DNA of 64,000 nucleotides from Planctomicrobium sp051466335. GTDB lineage: Bacteria; Planctomycetota; Planctomycetia; Planctomycetales; Planctomycetaceae. Below, piece after piece: positions 60,998-64,000 of the stretch; within the stretch, counting starts at the first letter, position 1, and every line of letters begins with the position of its first letter. The stretch spans positions 1,178,001 through 1,242,000 of the forward strand of contig NZ_CP195793.1 of assembly GCF_051466335.1 (NCBI RefSeq), in the 5' to 3' direction. Made by a program: the position numbers and the translations under genes. The notes under the pieces are model-generated. The model had not been told where the DNA came from. It saw only the letters and a program-made list of their open reading frames with translations, and made no database searches.

Positions 60998-63634
60998 ATG
61001 GCATTCAAGATGGAACAGCTGACCGCAAAGGCTCAGGAAGCGGTTCAGTCAGCTCACGAAATCGCTCGGGAGATGAACCACCGGCAGCTGGTTCCTCTCC
61101 ATTTATTAAAAGCTCTGCTGCAGGAACCGGACGGAATTCCAAGGGCGATTCTCAGCAAGTTGGGAGCGAATGTGTCCCAGCTTCTGCTGATGGTCGACAG
61201 TGAACTGGGACGACTCCCGTCGTCGACTGGATCAAATGTCGACATTGGGGCCTCTCGGGAACTGATGCAGGTTTTCGATGAAGCGCAGAAATTCGCAGCC
61301 ACGTTGCAGGATGAGTTCATCTCCACCGAACATTTGTTTGTCGGGCTGACCCGGGTGAGCGACACCGCACAACGACTGCTCACACTCAATGGACTTGAAG
61401 AAAAAGACATTTTGTCAGCCATGAAAGCTGTGCGAGGAAATCAACGAGTGACAGACCAACACCCTGAAGATAAATACCAATCGCTGGAAAAATACGGGAA
61501 AGATCTCGTCGAACTGGCTCGGTCCGGAAAGATCGATCCGGTGATCGGGCGGGACAACGAAATCCGCCGCGTGGTTCAGGTCTTGGCCCGCCGTCGTAAA
61601 AACAACCCGGTGCTGATCGGTGATCCTGGTGTCGGAAAGACCGCCATCGTAGAGGGGCTCGCCCACCGAATTGTTCTCGGGGATGTTCCACAATCTCTCA
61701 AAGACAAGCGAGTGATTGCTCTCGATATGGGGGCGCTGATCGCTGGTGCCAAATATCGCGGTGAATTCGAGGATCGACTCAAAGCTGTTTTGACGGAAGT
61801 CGAACAGGCTCAAGGGAAGGTCATTCTGTTTATCGATGAACTGCACACCGTAGTCGGGGCAGGAAAAACCGATGGGGCAATGGATGCATCCAACCTCCTC
61901 AAACCGGCACTTGCTCGCGGGGAGTTGCACTGTATTGGTGCAACGACTCTCGACGAATACCGGAAATACATCGAGAAAGATCCCGCACTCGAGCGTCGAT
62001 TTCAACCAGTGATTGTCCGTGAACCATCAGTCGAAGACACGATTGCGATCCTTCGCGGGCTCAAGGAACGCTACGAGAAGCACCACGGAATTCGCATTCG
62101 TGACGCGGCACTCGAAGCAGCAGCGAAACTTTCGGATCGGTATATCAGTGACAGGTTTTTGCCAGACAAGGCCATTGACCTTGTCGATGAAGCGGCGTCA
62201 CGTGTGTCGATCGAACTGACTTCAGTACCGACTGAAATTGATGAAGTGCAGCGACGACTGACTCGACTGGAAATCGCCGCTCGCCAGCTCGATGAAGAGA
62301 AGGAAGAGCACGCGACGAAAGAGCGTCAGGAGATCCAGACGGAGATGGATCAGCTCAAGCAGAAACTCGCGAGTTTGAAAGAACAGTGGGAGTCTGAAAA
62401 GCTGGGGCTGGGGGATGTGAAAGGTGTTCGCGAGAAACTGGAACAGGCAGAACTGGAATATGCACAAGCCGAAGCTGGAATGCGTGACAAACAAGCCAGC
62501 GGCCGACTTATCGATGAGGCGGACTACCAGAATCTGTTCAAGCTGGACCAGGAACGAGCGAAACTTCGAAAGCAGGTACAGACCCAGGAAGAAGAAGCAG
62601 AGAAGCATGCAGCTACAGAGAAAGAGCATCAAACACGACTGCTCCGCACTGAGGTCGGTCCCGAAGAGATTGCGAAAGTGGTCTCCGCCTGGACCGGTGT
62701 CCCTGTCAGCCGCATGATGAAGACGGAGCGAGAGAAACTGTTGTTGATGGAAGACCTGATTCATCAGCGCATGATCAATCAGGAAGAAGCCGTCTCTGCA
62801 GTCGCGAACGCTGTTCGCCGCTCTCGATCCGGATTGCAGGACAAGAACCGCCCGATCGGTTCGTTCATCTTCCTCGGTCCTACTGGGGTGGGGAAGACGG
62901 AACTCTGTAAGGCACTGGCGGAATTCCTGTTTGATGATGAGAAGAACATTGTCCGAATCGATATGAGCGAGTTCATGGAGCAGCACTCCGTGGCTCGGCT
63001 GATCGGTGCCCCTCCGGGGTATGTGGGGTACGAAGAAGGGGGACGGCTCACTGAAGCGGTCCGTCGGCAACCGTATTCCGTGGTCTTGTTCGATGAGATT
63101 GAAAAAGCCCATCGCGATGTCTTTAACGTCCTCCTGCAAGTGCTGGACGACGGGCGATTGACAGATGGACAGGGAAAAACCGTCGATTTCACAAACACGA
63201 TCATCGTGATGACTTCGAATATCGGGTCTTACCAGATTCTGGAGCTAACCGAAGCGGGTGAGGAGGACCAGATTCGGGACGTCTGTATGGATGCCCTGAA
63301 GCGGGAGTTCCGACCGGAGTTTTTGAACCGCATCGATGAAGTCATTGTGTTCCATCCGTTGAAACGGCAGGACATTCGAAAAATCATCGAGTTGCAGATT
63401 CAGAAGCTTTCCAAGCAATTGGAGGAGCACGGTTACGGATTGGATGTTTCCGAAGATGCCAAATCACTGTTGGCAAACGAGGGATATGATCCGGTTTACG
63501 GTGCTCGTCCTCTCAAGAGGGTCATTCAGAGTCGACTCCAGAACGCCTTGGCAAACTCCATCCTGTCCGGGGAGTTCGAGGAAGGGAAGACCATTCACGT
63601 TGGATCCCAGCATGGTGAACTGACGTTCGAATAG
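60998..63634 (+). CDS. clpB: ClpB disaggregase
   Basis: 878 residues from the ATG at 60998 (AGAAGGGAA upstream; MAFKMEQLTAKAQEAVQSA is the classic N terminus). The order is: Clp N domain 1-145; first AAA+ domain with Walker A GDPGVGKT (208-215) and Walker B VILFIDELHTVVGAG; a long coiled-coil middle domain (about 410-540, Glu/Lys/Gln-rich); second AAA+ domain with Walker A GPTGVGKT (627-634) and VVLFDEIEKAHRDVFNVLLQ; and the D2-small C terminus (YDPVYGARPLKRVIQ). ClpB is a hexameric ATPase that pulls polypeptides out of aggregates with DnaK/DnaJ/GrpE. The presence of the middle domain separates it from ClpA and ClpC. A strong terminator follows. Confidence 0.97.
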   Translation: MAFKMEQLTAKAQEAVQSAHEIAREMNHRQLVPLHLLKALLQEPDGIPRAILSKLGANVSQLLLMVDSELGRLPSSTGSNVDIGASRELMQVFDEAQKFAATLQDEFISTEHLFVGLTRVSDTAQRLLTLNGLEEKDILSAMKAVRGNQRVTDQHPEDKYQSLEKYGKDLVELARSGKIDPVIGRDNEIRRVVQVLARRRKNNPVLIGDPGVGKTAIVEGLAHRIVLGDVPQSLKDKRVIALDMGALIAGAKYRGEFEDRLKAVLTEVEQAQGKVILFIDELHTVVGAGKTDGAMDASNLLKPALARGELHCIGATTLDEYRKYIEKDPALERRFQPVIVREPSVEDTIAILRGLKERYEKHHGIRIRDAALEAAAKLSDRYISDRFLPDKAIDLVDEAASRVSIELTSVPTEIDEVQRRLTRLEIAARQLDEEKEEHATKERQEIQTEMDQLKQKLASLKEQWESEKLGLGDVKGVREKLEQAELEYAQAEAGMRDKQASGRLIDEADYQNLFKLDQERAKLRKQVQTQEEEAEKHAATEKEHQTRLLRTEVGPEEIAKVVSAWTGVPVSRMMKTEREKLLLMEDLIHQRMINQEEAVSAVANAVRRSRSGLQDKNRPIGSFIFLGPTGVGKTELCKALAEFLFDDEKNIVRIDMSEFMEQHSVARLIGAPPGYVGYEEGGRLTEAVRRQPYSVVLFDEIEKAHRDVFNVLLQVLDDGRLTDGQGKTVDFTNTIIVMTSNIGSYQILELTEAGEEDQIRDVCMDALKREFRPEFLNRIDEVIVFHPLKRQDIRKIIELQIQKLSKQLEEHGYGLDVSEDAKSLLANEGYDPVYGARPLKRVIQSRLQNALANSILSGEFEEGKTIHVGSQHGELTFE

Positions 63635-63667
63635 TTTTGGACGAGTTGATTTTTAGTGATTTTGATG

Positions 63668-63703
63668 AGGCTGCACGTGAGAAATCGCGTGCAGCCTTTT
63701 TTT
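63668..63703 (+). terminator. Terminator after clpB
   Basis: AGGCTGCACG (63668-63677) pairs with CGTGCAGCCT (63688-63697), followed by TTTTTT. Confidence 0.92.
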
Positions 63704-63915
63704 GCATCTCCTTTTACTGGAATGCTTTTTGTTCGCAGGTGATCTTTTCGCCCAGTGATTGCGGGGGTTGTTTAGCTGGTTTGCTGCAAAGAGTGTTCGA
63801 TATCGACTATATTGTGAACTCGCCAGACTTTTCGGCTCACGATGAGGTGAACAACTGCACAGAGCGGTCTCACGGAGCTTGATGGTCTGTTTTCGTTTCA
63901 ATCGCTGGAAATGCC

Positions 63916-64000
63916 ATGTATCGCGTGCTTGTAACTGATAGCCTTTCAACTCAAGGTCTCGATCTGCTCAAGAGCTTCCCGGAGATCGAAGTTGTTTACT
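63916..64000 (+). CDS. serA: D-3-phosphoglycerate dehydrogenase, 5' end only
   Basis: The last 85 bases of the window encode 28 codons beginning MYRVLVTDSLS and continuing with GLDLLKSFPEIEVVY. This is the characteristic start of the SerA small beta/alpha unit that precedes the NAD-binding domain. GGAAA precedes the ATG. The enzyme makes 3-phosphohydroxypyruvate, the first step of serine synthesis. Only the N terminus is visible, so another 2-hydroxyacid dehydrogenase remains possible. Confidence 0.72.
   Translation, partial: MYRVLVTDSLSTQGLDLLKSFPEIEVVY

Noticed and set aside
1..64000. tRNA, rRNA, CRISPR arrays, insertion sequences and prophage genes
   Set aside because: No cloverleaf, regularly spaced repeat array, transposase or phage structural motif was found by reading both strands. 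A tRNA or covariance-model scan would be the decisive check.

Overview
The window comes from a member of the Planctomycetota, most likely family Planctomycetaceae. The evidence is internal. There are four copies of the planctomycete-specific gene pair PSCyt1/DUF1549/DUF1553 cytochrome plus DUF1501 Tat-exported protein. There is also a large PVC-type propeller/HEAT/haem protein, a DUF1559 pilin-like protein with the H-X9-DG motif, and a DUF6263 lipoprotein. The genus cannot be fixed from the sequence alone. No phage, insertion sequence, CRISPR array, rRNA or tRNA was recognised.

Layout, left to right. 1-2704 (minus): a multipass membrane protein running off the left edge, a B12-binding radical SAM protein and a small membrane protein. 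2969-3778: a conserved unknown. 4017-10302 (minus): a four-gene unit of PSCyt cytochrome, DUF1501 protein, M20 deacylase and amidohydrolase, divergent from a LysR regulator at 10486-11412; this looks like a regulated catabolic or periplasmic degradation unit. 11560-17674: a zinc-ribbon protein, a carotenoid-desaturase-like flavoprotein, a YihY-type membrane protein, a Dabb protein, a delta-9-type desaturase and an orphan MoxR ATPase. 17967-23246: a PVC haem protein, a DUF1559 protein and a lipoprotein. 23451-42100: three further PSCyt/DUF1501 pairs, interrupted by an aldo/keto reductase, the ribosome silencing factor RsfS with a long acidic tail, and arginyl-tRNA synthetase.

42867-54127 is a complete chemosensory operon-like cluster: CheW, CheR-TPR, CheW, methyl-accepting protein, CheA with a fused receiver, CheB, and a four-receiver hybrid kinase ending in Hpt. 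Its content matches the Wsp surface-sensing type of alternative-function chemosensory system. The expected diguanylate cyclase output (WspR) is absent, and a large phosphorelay kinase occupies its place.

54228-64000: a Mn/Fe superoxide dismutase; an alpha/beta-hydrolase gene that carries both a one-base deletion in a G-run and a Ser-to-Gly change at the nucleophile; a Ycf48-like propeller protein with a C-terminal CBM9-like domain; a DUF6263 lipoprotein; ClpB; and the first 28 codons of a serA-like gene.

Non-coding features of note are: a diverged intergenic repeat present three times (3921, 13621, 23323); a 36-bp palindrome in the moxR/PVC divergent promoter region; a 17-bp palindrome just upstream of the chemosensory cluster; two exact micro-tandem duplications between argS and the fourth PSCyt gene; and several clear intrinsic terminators.
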